Assembly: GCA_028023455.1 (NCBI GenBank)
Contig: JAQFVV010012668.1
Span: 64,001-128,000, forward strand
Reading direction: 5' to 3'
DNA: 64,000 bases
Source of the DNA: Epiperipatus broadwayi
Taxonomy: Eukaryota > Onychophora > Udeonychophora > Euonychophora > Peripatidae
Shown here: positions 32,740 through 45,557 of the stretch, piece after piece
How positions within the stretch are numbered: the first letter of the stretch is position 1
Layout: every line of letters starts with the position of its first letter
Translations under genes and position numbers: made by a program
Notes under the pieces: generated by a model
Told to the model about the DNA's origin: nothing
Database searches by the model: none
Seen by the model: only the letters and a program-made list of their open reading frames with translations

Positions 32740-34013
32740 TATAAATATTCTTTATTTAGGAGTTACAGAATACCTATATCTATTTATATTTGGTATATAT
32801 AGTTTTTAGTTATTGATCAGTTAAATACAGAATCAGTAATAGCGGATATTTTAAAATTATTTCTTAACTATTTTTCTTATTTTTAAATATGCAGTACACC
32901 GCACACCTAACTCTGCCTTATTCCACTCACCAATTATTTGTTTTTTCTATGCCCTGTTCCAGTTATTGTGCCCATTTTACCTATGTCTATTTAATTCGAT
33001 TTATCGCCCAAAACAGAAACTCAAGTTTAACATACGAAACTTTACTTCGTTACGCTGTTATCCAACACTCTATTTTATTTTACTTCCCTTTTTTCTTTTC
33101 TTTTTTTTTTTAAAAAAAAATCTTCCAGTATAAGTTATTTTAAATCATTTATGAAATTTTAATTCATAAGCCAGTATTTAACACTGTTTTATTTTACTTT
33201 TTTACAAACAGAAAGACCAACAGATTTAACTATAAGTTATGTTAAAATTTAACGCTATAATAATTTATTACTTTTATTTGTAAAACCTCCAACCATTTAT
33301 ATACGCATATATATAGTGTATGACATACTCCCCCACTCATTCGTTTAATAATTTTTATATATACTTTATTACTATTTTAATTGCATATGTTGACGACAGT
33401 TTTTTTTTTTACTCAGTTTAAATGGCAACTTTACTTATCCAATAAAATGAAAATGTTAGCGACTCGGTTTAAAGTGAAAATTGTTAAGCAATTATTAAGA
33501 TAAAAGAATCTATACTCTATATAACAAAATATCAACCATCAATATATTACATGTATACTTACTTAAAATAACTTTTTTTTTCTATTTTACTTATACAGTA
33601 TATTTATAGAATACAGTGTGAACATTTGATTTATTGCTAACAATTTGAATCATAAATATATATTAAATATCTGTCGCAACAAAGAATAACACTATCATTT
33701 TGGATCTGCAGATTACTGAGTAAAATATTTTAAATTATTTAAGAATAACTTTCCAAACAAATATATAGCAAACTAAGCGTGTTCATTTGTACGGCCTATT
33801 AATTACACTATATATCTAAAAAGAAAAAACAACTAACGATCGAATTTTATATAACTTCTTTTATGTATATATAGTCAACATTTAATTTAGTTTTTACTTA
33901 CACCTACATTAAGTTTGTATATACATATGGCACATAATATATTTTTACTGTAATTTTCACATTTATATAATTTAACTTGTTCTTTCCTTAATCGTACCAT
34001 TTTTACATTTAAA
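32740..34013. other. E2 5' leader, non-coding
   Basis: About 1.3 kb between the PBS and gag; A+T-rich with no supported gene. The plus-strand frame at 32889-33113 is judged spurious. Confidence 0.5.
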
Positions 34014-34028
34014 CTATGTGTGGTGCCA
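34014..34028 (-). promoter_or_regulatory. E2 candidate primer-binding site
   Basis: The gag strand reads TGGCACCACACATAG seven bases inside the 5' LTR. It begins with the expected TGG (complement of tRNA CCA). The match to any one tRNA is not clear; the first seven bases resemble the Lys-type TGGCGCC. Confidence 0.45.
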
Positions 34029-34035
34029 GTTTTAC

Positions 34036-34898
34036 TGTACCAGTCCATACTCCCTGCGGAATTCTTTTCCTAATCTTGCACTGAGCATGAAGTGACCAAG
34101 ATTCAACAGGTAAAGAAATGGATATCAATCTAGCCGATTGTCTGTACTCATGTATATTGGTACTTCCAACTAAATTGATAGAAAGAGTGGATTGACAGGA
34201 CTCTTCCAGTTAAAAACACCCTTTAGTTGATATCTTATTTGAATGCCCGAATATTTAGAACAATGGTCAGTACACACCTTTGAAAAATCTATTTACAAAA
34301 TAGACTTTTGCACGCCACTTCTAGAAAAGAATAAAAAAAAATGAATTTTTCACCCTCCTAGAAGGATGTGCAATACCATATGTTCAGCGGAGCATAAGAA
34401 TAAGATTTAACGCCCTGGTAGAGCGATATCCCTTTGTGGCTAGCTCAGTCACTCTACAATCTAGGGTCTTTAAATGGGTAAGTTAAATGATTATTATCGG
34501 TACGTGGTTGATAAGGAAAGAATACATTTTGATCAATATAAATAATAATAATATGAAAACGAAACAAGTTTAATAATATGATTAAATATTTATTTAATCC
34601 CAAATATCCACCACCGTTTCATACTAATGGTGATATAATAATAAAATAATATTAAATAATTAATTATCCCCCATATATATATTCGAGGCATTGAAATAGA
34701 TAAAATACAATTTTAAATAAGAAAAATAATAAATCCCTGAAGCTATTTACAATGTTTATAAGTAATGGAAGTGGTCTGAGCTCCTTTTACCCAATAGAAA
34801 TAAATATTACTTTGTGTGATTTGATATACAGATATGAGATTCTTGGTCATACAGGCATGCGCTTTTACTCAGTGCTTTAAAACCCTTTTATTGATAGC

Positions 34899-34936
<38 letters not shown>

Positions 34937-36675
34937 CTATGCATACATATATTTGCATTATGAGATATTTCAATAATTTCGTATCTTTCAACAAGTCAAC
35001 AAGGTTGCATTGGTTCAGATACTATATTGTACTCACCATAAGGTACTGTATCTATTTTCCTCTTGCTATAGATAAATTCCTGTACATGTATAAACGTGCA
35101 GCACAATTATACACTTACTATTACTTTAAATATAAAGTTATTGGAGTACTTGCTTACAGGGAATCTATAATAGATCAATCCCTTCTTGCACGCATCCTAA
35201 GGTGCAGCAGTGACAAAAAAAAAAACTTAAAAAGGATATACGGTTGAATACATTTTTAGATATTCAGCATGAGATATCGTATTTACCGAATATTATAAGG
35301 GTATGTATGCATATACATACATGTATATCTATATATGACTAATTCCAGAAGTAACAACAAGAGGAAGATGAATAGCAACAACAACAAAAAAAGAATCTCA
35401 TTGCAATCTTTGTTGAAAATACTAGAATTTGAAATAGAAAATTGACTCAAAGGATTTAAGTAAAAGCTTTATCATTTATGCCCATAATAACTGCAAATTC
35501 ATATACATATACGAGAGACTCTCTCTCTTTTTTAAATGATTAATCATAATAACAAAAAATAATATATCTAATCGGAAATATCAAGGTTAATTATTTCAAT
35601 ATTAATAAATATTTTAAAATAAACTTATATCTGCATCTTCATTCTTCTCCTCTGGGCTCTTGAGTGGGCTTCAAGTTAACTGGCTGTGTGGTGAAGATTT
35701 CATCCATTTAGCAAGGTGGAATTTATCATCATCATGGGCGGCTGGAATTGGCATGGTCACATCTTGGTGGCTTAGGACAGAGAAAGGGCGGTGCACTAGT
35801 TAGTTGTCTACCCCATGGTCATTTTGCTGGAATCTCTAGTATATTGCTTCATATCTTCTTTTTTTATATATCTAATAATAATTAGGATTATTAATAAATT
35901 TTCATAAGCTGGCTGCAATGGTTACTCGAATCCACAAAGACAAGAGTTCTTAAAAGAATTGTATAATGGATTTGTTCTTAAGAATGTCACCAATAGTCCT
36001 ATTCGTAAATGAATCTCTAAGTAGCTTGTTGCTTGGAGAAATCTGGAGTCACAAAAAAGAATGACTTGCCCAGAATGGCTGCCAAAGAAAGAATGAATCC
36101 CACAGCACTATCAATCCCACTAATAAGAACCAATTCAGATATCCCTCTGAGAAGAATGAATCAACCAATCCTTTTAATTTAGCTTATCACTTAGATTTCA
36201 AACATTCCTTTATATTTTTCCGATTAAATTCTACATTTTAAGTTTGACATCCATCTTGAACAACCCAGACCATTTGCTTACAAAATCAATTCAAAAGAAT
36301 TTTTTTTAAAGAGATAATAATTTAATTATAGCATTATCAAATATTTTGCTTTTGATCAGATTTTTGCAAAAGCAATTAACATTACTTGCTTATGGAATAA
36401 AATTACAATCTTTAGAAAAGTAATTAAAAAAAAAAATACAAGTATGTTGGAAAAAAAAAAAAAGCAATTACATATAATGACATATCATAAAAAATATACA
36501 AAAAGGAAAAGCAAAAATGAAAAAATACATGAGTTTATTATACGTGTACAATATTTAAATTTGTGTGTGTGGGTATTCTACTGCTCAGACCGAACCTCCA
36601 TTATTAATCTAGCACATTTTTATATTTGTTGTGCTTAATACAGACTTTGTGCAAGGCCATTTGATAATGCCTGGC

Positions 36676-36678
<3 letters not shown>
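34036..36678 (-). repeat. E2 5' LTR (2643 bp)
   Basis: Partner of 28121-30737. The plus-strand ends are TGTACCAG...GGCACA. It differs by scattered substitutions, an expanded (ATA)n at about 34899-34932 and poly-A length. ORFs 34834-35247 and 36444-36638 are fortuitous. Confidence 0.9.
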
Positions 36679-36725
<47 letters not shown>

Positions 36726-36730
36726 GTGAC

Positions 36731-36765
<35 letters not shown>

Positions 36766-36775
36766 CACATTTACA
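36679..36775. repeat. (AT)n palindrome between E2 and E3
   Basis: (AT)n follows the E2 LTR end directly. Then AATGTGACA (36723-36731) is inverted as TGTCACATT (36763-36771) around a second (AT)n. TAATGTGAC also occurs in the first bases of the E3 LTR (39580-39588). Confidence 0.85.
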
Positions 36776-37148
36776 AGTTTAGCCCATTTGAATTCGAGTA
36801 TAACAAAATTAATAGTTTATGCAATAATTAATAAACAAATCAAAAAATAGCTTGGTGGTAGACAAAAGCAAGAAATAAAATAAATATTAGAGGGTAAAAG
36901 GAGAGAAAGAGAACGTGATATAATTTGGGAAGTTAGGTTGTAAATTGGAGACAGTTGCGGAGGGGTCTTGAAGGCAGGCGTGGGTGAGTGATGATTAGTG
37001 AGTGAGATGGGGATAGCTGAACAAACATACCTAGTGTCAGTGAAATATAAAGTTAGTAAAGTAATATAATCCTATAAGGATAAGGTTAGATAGTAAAGCT
37101 GTAGAATAAAATCTAAGTGATTAATTAGTGTGTGTGTGTTAAATAAAT

Positions 37149-37550
37149 TTGATGCACACCAGAACAAAAATAAAAATGGACACTCTAGTGGGCGAAATAG
37201 GAAAAACCTCCAAAGAACTAATGGAACCGTCTGGAGAAATAGCTAGTGACGGAGATATAGAAATTAGAAAGGAAATGGAGACAGTGGTTGCTGATAAAAA
37301 TAAAATGGAAAGCTATAATATAAGGGATATGTTCACAAAATTAATGGAAGGCCAGCAAAGGTTGTTTATGGAAATGAGGGAAATAGAGGAAAGAAATAGT
37401 GGGAAGATAGAAGAGTTGGATGAACGACTAAATAAAAAGTTTAGTCAAAGGGTGGAACAAGTAAATGATGAGATGGAGTATGTGAAGGGTAAGCTGGAAA
37501 CGTTAGGCCAAGAAGTAGAAAATTTGAAATGGAACAAGATGAGAAATTAG
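37149..37550 (+). pseudogene. E3 Gag N-terminal coiled coil (133 aa)
   Basis: Starts at ATG 37152 or 37149. The first 45 residues are acidic and polar; residues about 55-130 form a long heptad-type coiled coil (EIEERNSGKIEELDERL and onward). It occupies the same position as the coiled coils of E1 and E2 Gags. The frame stops at 37550, and about 140 bp with stops separate it from the Gag core, so at least one frameshift or stop has broken the gene. Confidence 0.65.
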
Positions 37551-37694
37551 AGACTATAGCGGATGAAAATGAGAAAATCATGAGAATATGAGAATAGGCA
37601 TCAATCAGTTAGCAGGAAGAAGCTAGAAGTAAAGGTAGGGGAAAGGGAGAATCTGACAGAAGTAGCCAAGACTAATAATAAAGAACAGAGAGGT

Positions 37695-38435
37695 GTGAGC
37701 GAATGCATGTACGCAGGCAGTGGAAATAACCCTGTGAATCCTGCTACAGTGAACCAGTTTTTAAAAATTTGGGTCTTCTCTGGTTACATTGGGAAAAGCC
37801 CAATAGAGCATCTTGGCAGCCTAGAGAGGTATTTCATGGTAAACTGGCTGAGTGACAAGGCCATAATCGCCATTGCATGTAGTCATATACAAGGTGCCGC
37901 AAATCTTGGTTGGATTCGTTATTTAACAAACCAAATACGTTTATGGAGTACAAGGATGCCTTACTTGCCAGCTACTGGAGCGAAGATCATCAGGAAAATA
38001 TTTACATCGGACAACACAAGACAAATGGAGGCCGAGCTGTTCACCCCATTTTTCCATCGCCAAGTGGCGAAGTTACGGGTGCTAACAGCCCATCCTTTGT
38101 CGGAGTGACAAATCATTCAGGTAACAAGGCACAATTTTCCTCATAATATAGAACAGATGCTCATAGGCACTGAAAGGAAGACTGTTGAGCAGGTTGCCGA
38201 GTTGCTGAATGCGTTCGACAGCACTAGGCCTAATTACAAGGCGGAGGATCGGGGATTTAAACCCCAGCCCAATGATCCACACATCGGAAGAATGCAATAC
38301 AATCCTCATCATGATTATTGGGAAGGAATCCAGGCATTTCCTGATAGATCCGAAAGGGCTGAAATGTCTGAACAGACCGGAAGAAGTTCAGATCTCAATT
38401 ATCCATATGAGCAAGCCGACTCTAGAGGACATTGA
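37695..38435 (+). pseudogene. gag: E3 Gag core and C-terminus, frameshifted
   Basis: The first frame gives VNQFLKIWVFSGYIG then SPIEHLGSLERYF and AIACSHIQGA. At the W-W motif the frame shifts: the +1 frame continues DSLFNKPNTFMEYKDALLAS then YWSEDHQENIYIG. The first frame returns as FTPFFHRQVAKLRVL, and after a further shift comes MLIGTERKTVEQVAELLNAF and a polar tail. Put in order these match E2 and E1 segment by segment, so this is one gag gene with at least two frameshifts. No zinc knuckle. A further overlapping frame (38209-38553) is a shadow. Confidence 0.75.
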
Positions 38436-38439
38436 AACA

Positions 38440-39563
38440 GTGTTCCAGGTCCCAGCACAAGTGGATATAAATATAGTAGAAAAAATGATAAGAAACCTCC
38501 AGACAAAAACTAAGCCGAAAGGAAATAAAAGGACGGGTAGGTTGGTTCAATAAAACGGATATCGTAATGGGATCATGAAAAATAAAATTGTTTTTTTTTA
38601 ACATATGGCAGGTGGGGCAAAATCGTCTCAGGACAAATAATTAAAGTCACTATAATAAACAACAACAACAACAAAAAAAGGTAGTGTTCACGGAGTGAAA
38701 TCAATGATAGACTTAATGCGTGTTTACATGCAGTCAAGCACAACAAGACAATGTAAATAAAAGTAATAACAAAAAAAAAAGAAAAGAAATCTATAAATAG
38801 TTTATTCGTATCACAATCTGTCAGTTATAAATGCAGATATAATTGACAAATAAATAAAAGTAAAAATAAAATAAGAATCATTTAGGCTCATTAAAGAGCC
38901 ATTTAATAATTAATAAATAAACTAAATGAACAACAGTGATAATGCTTAAATGATAGATATCACTGATAGGTGTATGAGGTTGCAGATTGAGGCATATATG
39001 TGTGTGTGTATGCATTATGTTGGGTCGTATTTTGAGCTTGATTCAGCCGTCTCTTCGCACTTTAGATTCTCATGGCTCTTGATGGTTAAACTTTAAATGA
39101 AGCACCAGTAAGAATCCTGGACTCATTATATAATAAGAATTAGTGTCTCAATATAATAAGAATTAGTGTCTCAAAATAAATAAATGAAGAAATAAGAATT
39201 ATTGCCTCGAATAAAATAAATAAATAAATAAAGAATAAGAATTTGTTGTTTGCGCAAGATGAGCAGGAAGTAGAAATATCCTGCTGTTCACATGCTTTAA
39301 ACCCCTGTTATGTTTGTTTTTGATAGAGTTAAGTTATGCCATGGTCTCATATGCATTGAGATTAAATTGGTTGATCAGCCAAAATCGATCGGAAAGAATT
39401 GTGTAGCTTTACCTAGCTGTCTCTCTGCAGTCATCCTCATCATCATTATCACTCGTCATGACCGAGTGGGAAAGTATGTAATAAAAGCAGAAGTAAGAGT
39501 TGAAAGCAAAGAATTAAAATAGGCTCTCATCTCAGAATAAGGTTCGACCCGATTTTAATTCTC
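38440..39563. other. E3 interior downstream of gag, no recognised gene
   Basis: A+T-rich with several AAATA/GAATTAGTGTCTC short tandem repeats near 39130-39240. A 70-codon frame (39310-39522) is open but matches nothing I know. There is no room for pol. Confidence 0.5.
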
Positions 39564-39577
39564 AAAAACGGGCGGAG
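39564..39577 (+). promoter_or_regulatory. E3 polypurine tract
   Basis: AAAAACGGGCGGAG abuts the LTR start TGTAATGTGACG. It is purine-rich apart from two C, and placed as expected. Confidence 0.65.
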
Positions 39578-41319
39578 TGTAATGTGACGACCACGTAAAG
39601 TCGTCGACACACATATATATTGATTAATAAAATTCTAAAGTAATAAAGGTAAAATAAATTAGCTAATAAATTTTTTAAAAAAAAAAAAGAAGGAAAAGAA
39701 AAATTGAAATTCTAATGTCAAAATTACTGTGGATTTTGTAATAGTAAGAGAAGGGGAGAGGGGTGCATAAATAAAGAAATGCGTCTCTTTCTCTCTTGTA
39801 AGTCAAATGCTAGAAAGTTATTTTGTTTATTGTGGGAGAGGGGAAAAGGATGCATAAAGAAATGCATGTCTTCTCTCTCATTAAAAAAAAAACTATATAA
39901 TAACAAATTAAAATAAAATGTAAAAAACAAATGTGAAAAAAAATGAATGAATTGTAAATTTAAATAAAATGTAATATGTGATATATAAAAGGAAAAACAA
40001 TATGGCCGTAGGTGTAAAAGTCTGTTGGACAAATTAAATTCCACGGACAAAGAAATGTTATCAACGGAAGATCTTTGACTGATCTGTTAAATTAATTGGG
40101 ACTTACATTCCAGCCACTAATTAAATAAAGAAACATAATGGTAAGAATTGGTTGGAAATCTAAGTCTTAATTAAAAATTTTTAAAAACAATGAACAAAAG
40201 AATGAGATTAAGAAAATTACAATTTTTGTCTGGCATTGCTAGTAGAGACTTTAGAGAAGCAACAGCTAAAAGAAAATGGAAGAAGTGCATGGCTAGTGGC
40301 ATTAAAGGGACTTGGGTTCGGATTCAAGCCATCTCATCACTGACTCGCAATGTAAGATCTTTGCCTGACCTGCTAGAGGGACCGCCGCTTCTGTAGCTGT
40401 CAATTGAAACTCAACCTAAAGAATTAACCAGCAAACTGGATGAAAATAACCCCACAAACTGAGGAAGTTAATGGAGAACCTAAGGAATCAACAAGCAAAA
40501 CTGGAACAAAAATAACCCCACAAACTGAGGAGGTTAATCAAGAGTGCTCAGAAGAAATACCCATGGGACAATCACAACAAAGCCTAAGTAAAAGCATGCA
40601 TGCATTTTAGTCTGTTTACTATTCATAACTAAATACGCAATTAATAATTCGATAAAATAGAACTCTATCTACAGGACTTTAAGAACTTTAATATTTGATC
40701 TGTTTTTATATGTTATTATAGCCATGTATTTATAAGTGTGTTTTTTTGTTAGTATTATTATAATGTATTTTTTTAATATCAAGTGTGAGTATTAGTATTA
40801 AACATATTTATCATTAAATTTCATGTCCTTGCTTCATTCTCCTATCACCAAGCTATGACAGGGGGGAAACTGTAAGTAGTGATTAAAGGGGCATACTGAT
40901 TTGTTTAAGATATTCATGTGCTGCTTGTTCGTGCGAAATCCCAATTCTAAAAAAATAAATAGCAAGCGCTGGACATTCGTTAAGTTTCTTTGAAATAGTT
41001 TGCTGTGTTCAGCAGCCGAGAGTTCTTGGCTGGGAAAGATAACGCCAAGATAATATGTATGTATTGCCTTGGGGTTCAGTCAAGGGTATAGATATGAAGT
41101 TAAATTTGTATCTGTATTAGCTCTCTGCTTGTATTGTAATGGCATTGGTTAAAATAATAAATAAGATAATAAAGAATCTAAGTTGTAAACAATAAATAGA
41201 TAGAAATAAAAGTTATGAAAAGAATAAATAAAGTATAATAAATAAGTCTAAAATATAATTGAAAGTATTAAAGATTTAAATCAAATCAAGCAACCATTCA
41301 AATAACCATTTCCGTTACA
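39578..41319 (+). repeat. E3 3' LTR (about 1742 bp)
   Basis: Starts TGTAATGTGACGACC and ends CCGTTACA, giving a 5-bp terminal inverted repeat TGTAA/TTACA. It follows the PPT and is followed directly by (AT)n at 41320. A CpG-bearing hairpin, GACGAC...GTCGTC, lies at 39586-39608. No second copy is in the window, so the boundaries rest on terminal motifs. Confidence 0.7.
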
Positions 41320-42929
41320 ATATATATATATAAGAATTACATTGTGAACTCTGACATTTATTTTACTACATAATATGTTATATAATAAAAACACACTGTT
41401 ATAAAACTATACATTAAGTAGCTTCAACAATGTGAATTAATTTAGGGGAAAAAAAGGTTTTTTTTTTTGCTTTTCTTTTTTTTTTTTTTTTAGTTTTCAT
41501 CTCATAAATTAAAATTTTAACAATACTGTTTTTTTTTTTTTTTTTTGGCTTTTTACACCTTAATTAAAATTACATAAAACTTTTTTTTTCTCAGTGATGA
41601 AAGTTTATTCATCAAAAAAGGTACAAATACAGTTAAATAAAAGGTTTACAAAGAATGGTTGAAATTCAGAAACAACATGGTGAAAGGGAAAGGATACATA
41701 TAAAAAAGGAAAGGGATATGGAAAGGCTATATATTAACTATTAAAGACAAATGAATGCTACAATTAGGAATTATTTGTAAAGTCTCTTTAACATTCTCAT
41801 CATAAATAATTTTATCTATATATTATTGCAAGATATGCTGTGGTTTGGCTTCATGATTCTAATTGCAAGTGATTCACCTTATTCAATTTTATTATTTCCA
41901 ATGTTGTTATTGATAGGGCAGGCCTTTTGCTGTTCATGTGATTTTCATAATAGATTAGAATGTTTTTCAGCTGAGACATTTGAAGCTTGGATTTTTTCCC
42001 CTTGTTCTCTATAGTTTTTTCATAATTTTTTCAAAGTATTCAGGATTGCTCTCTTGTGAAGATATTCGAGGCCATTTGGAAGAACTGAACAGTAGAATGA
42101 TTTAGTCCATATTTTATACAATCTCCAAGGTTTTTTCTATTTTTCAACTTATCTACCGCAAATTGGATTTCCCAATATTGTACTCCTAAAACACTATTCA
42201 TATCTGAATTCTAGACTTTACAAATAATTCATAATTGTACTTTTTAATTAAAATTTTCATTACACTCAACTTTGCTGATTGAAAGAGAGTCTGGTGTTGG
42301 GGGGGAGGGCAGATACCCAAATCCTGGTTCTTTTGAGGGGGAGGGTAGATGAGAGTGCTGTAGGGATTGTTGCCAACATTGATTTTTTCATTCACAAGAA
42401 GGAAAAAATGCTATTCATAGTGGTTTTAGCATTATTGTTATAAACGACTTTATCCAAGTATTATTGGAAAATAAATTACAGTTTGGCCTAATGATTTTAA
42501 TTGCAAGTGATTCACCCTATTTAAATGTATTATTTTCAATGTTGTTATCTCCAAATGTTTTCCTATTCTCAACTTATCCATCGCAAATTGGATTTCTCAA
42601 TATTGTACTTCTAAAATGTTACTCATATTTGAACTCTAGACTTTACAAATTACATAAAACTTTATAAAAAAAAACGGACTCTTTACATCATAGTGGTAAG
42701 TTTTGTAGTATTTTTTAATCTTGTTTGCAAGCCTAGTTGTGAATAAACCTAGTATTTTAATCTCACAAAAATAATATAATAAAAGCAATCGTATTAATTA
42801 TAATTCAAGGATCTTTATGCATAACTAGTGTGCATACCATGGTTTCAGATAACCTATATCCATATTTAAATCTGTTACTGGCAGTCTTATGAAAGGGGAT
42901 GGATGTTATGGCAATAAAATAATTTAAAC
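41320..42929. other. Non-coding; contains a diverged direct duplication
   Basis: About 41800-42220 is repeated at about 42440-42660. Shared words are GATTCTAATTGCAAGTGATT / GATTTTAATTGCAAGTGATT and CAACTTATC(T/C)A(C/T)CGCAAATT. The second copy lacks about 220 bp. Function unknown; the frames in it are poorly conserved. Poly-T runs lie at 41460-41600, and G-rich pieces at 42298-42308 and 42336-42345. Confidence 0.6.
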
Positions 42930-43174
<245 letters not shown>

Positions 43175-43989
43175 TTTGCTATACAGATGCCAGACAAGGT
43201 TTCTGAACATTTTGTCTTTGAATGTCAGGATTATCTTTACTACACATTTGCCTTAGTATTATTTTATTAATTTGCTGGGAATTTTTTTTCCAGTTACATT
43301 TTTAATAAGCCAGGGCTTTTCTTTACTAGTGCATCAACATCTTAAGATAACGGGTTCCACAAATAGACCCATATGCAGATCAATGTTTCCACAAAGAAAA
43401 GATTTCATCAAGCACACAATACAATCTAAAATTTTTAAATTTACTTATATGCACACACACATGCCTCAATCTCTCATTACCCAACTCATCATCATTTGGC
43501 ATTTTTCTTCCATATCCATAATTGTTAGATCTCAAAATAGTTCTTTTTTAATTCTTAACTTTATAAGTCCTATTAACACTTACTATTTACTTGATAAAGT
43601 TTTCACTTTTTTAAAATTTATTTATCAAGAATTATTATCAACATCTCATATTAATTTATGTTGAATTATACAAATTCTATTACCATTTATTTGTTACTTT
43701 TATTAACCAGGCACTATTATGATAGCAAAAAAATATTTTATTTGTTATTATTTATAAAAAATAATCCAAGTTTAACCATATTCCCATAACAAAATTCTGG
43801 ATTGTTATCTACCAAGTGTATACCTTCTAGACTGTCCAATCACTGTACTATCTTTTATCTGGTGGTTCCTTAATTTTTGCCCTTTTGACATCTTTGATAT
43901 TTTTTAGTATAGCTGTTTTTGCAAGGATATTGTGAGTTACCTCTCAAAATCTTTCGTATTGTCTTGAAAGAGTAAGATCTGAGTCACTT
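43175..43989. other. No recognised gene
   Basis: A 130-codon plus-strand frame (43272-43664) is open but low in complexity and unmatched. The interval may be the decayed 3' part of E4. Confidence 0.4.
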
Positions 43990-44980
43990 CTGGTTTGCCA
44001 AAAAACCATATCCTTCTGGATTTGTTCCAAGAGTTTTTCATTTGACCAAATTTCATGGCATTTATGTGTGGCTCTTTATGTTAGGGTTTAAATTCCTTGT
44101 CTTTTATTTTATAATCAGATCTAGTGCTATTAAAACCATCCTTCTTTCAGTGCCAATGAGCATTTATTTGTAAAGAAAACTGTGTTACACTATCATAATA
44201 ATCTGCCATTCTGTTAGTGGGCTAGCCATCAATGCTTTTTCTGAAACACCTGGGGTCCTCTCACATTAGTAGATAATTAGCTGAACTTGTTTATATTCAT
44301 TGAAATTTATAAGTTTCTTAAAGAGGAGTTCTACCAATTCTGAGAGGTACCCTGAAAATGGCTGTATATGATCACAATCTTGATCACTTCACTTACCCAG
44401 TAAATATTTATATTTTTAAAAACTGGTTTACAATTGCAGAAGAATTATTTAGTGTGTCCATGTTTACATTAACACACTCCTGCTTGTAATTATTTAAATC
44501 TATATTTGCTTCTTTTGCAATTGTCTTATGAATTTTAAGTGCTTCACATTGCCTTGTCTAAATTTATTCTATCAATTTTACTTGGTAAATTACTAATTTT
44601 CAGCTTAATATTTTCCATTATCCTTTCATTTTCTAATTAAGCATCTGCTACTGCTTTCTATAACAGCTCTATTCAACTTGACTTAGATTTCCTCCTATTT
44701 CTTTTATAATTTCTTCATTCATTTTCCCATAGGAAACTGAATCTGATACATGAATTTGAACTTGGTTGTCTAGTTTTGTTTGTTTCACTATTCTGATTCC
44801 CCATTTTCCCCAAGTTTTATATTCAGTTCTTCAAACATTTTTATCATTATTATTATGATGTCATTATTTTTTTGTTTATTTGAGATTCCTGTTTTCACTC
44901 TCATTTGTTTCTTATTAGGAACATTTTTAAAATTTCTTCCTTGAGCTTCCATTTTTGCTCTTGCAAGTATTTGCAATGTT
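43990..44980 (-). pseudogene. E4 Gag remnant, related to E3
   Basis: On the minus strand, 44976-44788 is a charged frame corresponding to the coiled coil. About 44430-44380 reads VNQFLKI then IFTG, about 44300 gives RTPL, and about 44150-44060 gives an NAHWH-KK-DGFNSTRSDYKIK-like stretch then DKEFKP. These parallel the E3 segments VNQFLKIWVFSG and MLIGTERK...FDSTRPNYKAEDRGFKP, but with the middle largely deleted or scrambled. It is a dead gag of the same superfamily, with a tRNA-Lys-type PBS about 600 bp upstream. Confidence 0.6.
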
Positions 44981-45557
44981 CAATTTTATGATATTTACCT
45001 TATATTTTTTTCAATATTGCTATAATTTTACTCTTTGTCTATTTATTTATTTTCTTTACCTATTATATTATAATTTTGGAACTAATAATTGATCCTGTTT
45101 AATTGGTGTATTTGCCCATTTCTCTCCATTACAATCCCATTTAACATTATCTGCTTGCTTAATTGTGGCCATACCATTAATATTTTGAGCCATTTACTTT
45201 AGTAATCTATCCATTTTAATTATTTGTTTTAGTCTGTCTACATATTTTTAAAATTTGTATTATATTGCTTATATCTCTTAACTACACACACACACACACA
45301 CACATTTTTCTTCAAATTATTAGCAAAATTCTGAATAAATTATTATTTCACTGTTGCCCCTTTCTCCATTCTTGCATATCTCACAAAATTATTAATATTT
45401 ATTTATTTATCTTATTTATTTTTTATTACTTTATCTGACAGCTGAGGTCATTTTCATGCATATATACTGGTGAAGCCAAGTATATAACCATTATTTTTAT
45501 GTGTAGGGTTTTTGTGTAACTACTTTGGGAGAAAATTATATGTAATTGTTTGTTCAT

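Larger units (their letters stand above)
28121..36678 (-). mobile_element. E2: long-LTR, gag-only retrotransposon
   Basis: The element is 8.56 kb: two direct LTRs of 2617 and 2643 bp (TG...CA) and a 3.3-kb interior on the minus strand. It has a PBS-like site just inside the 5' LTR, a gag gene in three frame pieces, about 750 bp with no recognised domain, then a clear polypurine tract at the 3' LTR. No protease, RT, RNase H or integrase is found. The ends are TGTGCCAGGC...CTGGTACA on the gag strand. The LTRs are close to identical apart from scattered changes, one of them an expanded (ATA)n near 34900. The right end abuts (AT)n. Flanking duplications cannot be proved in the A/T repeats. Confidence 0.88.
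36776..41319 (+). mobile_element. E3: gag-only LTR retrotransposon lacking its 5' LTR
   Basis: A plus-strand interior with gag (37149-38435), about 1 kb without recognised domains, a purine-rich tract and one LTR (39578-41319). No protease, RT or integrase is found. No 5' LTR is seen; the left side runs into the (AT)n palindrome bordering E2. It is either 5'-deleted or collapsed. The left boundary is approximate. Confidence 0.75.

Noticed and set aside
40290-40400. Possible SINE (GGGTTCGGATTCAAG)
   Set aside because: B-box-like, but the A-box-like part is too close, and it lies within the E3 LTR.
42298-42345. G-quadruplex at the G-rich runs
   Set aside because: The runs come as two pairs separated by about 28 bases, too far for a confident quadruplex.
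43272-43664. 130-codon plus-strand ORF
   Set aside because: Low-complexity composition, no motif, likely part of decayed element sequence.
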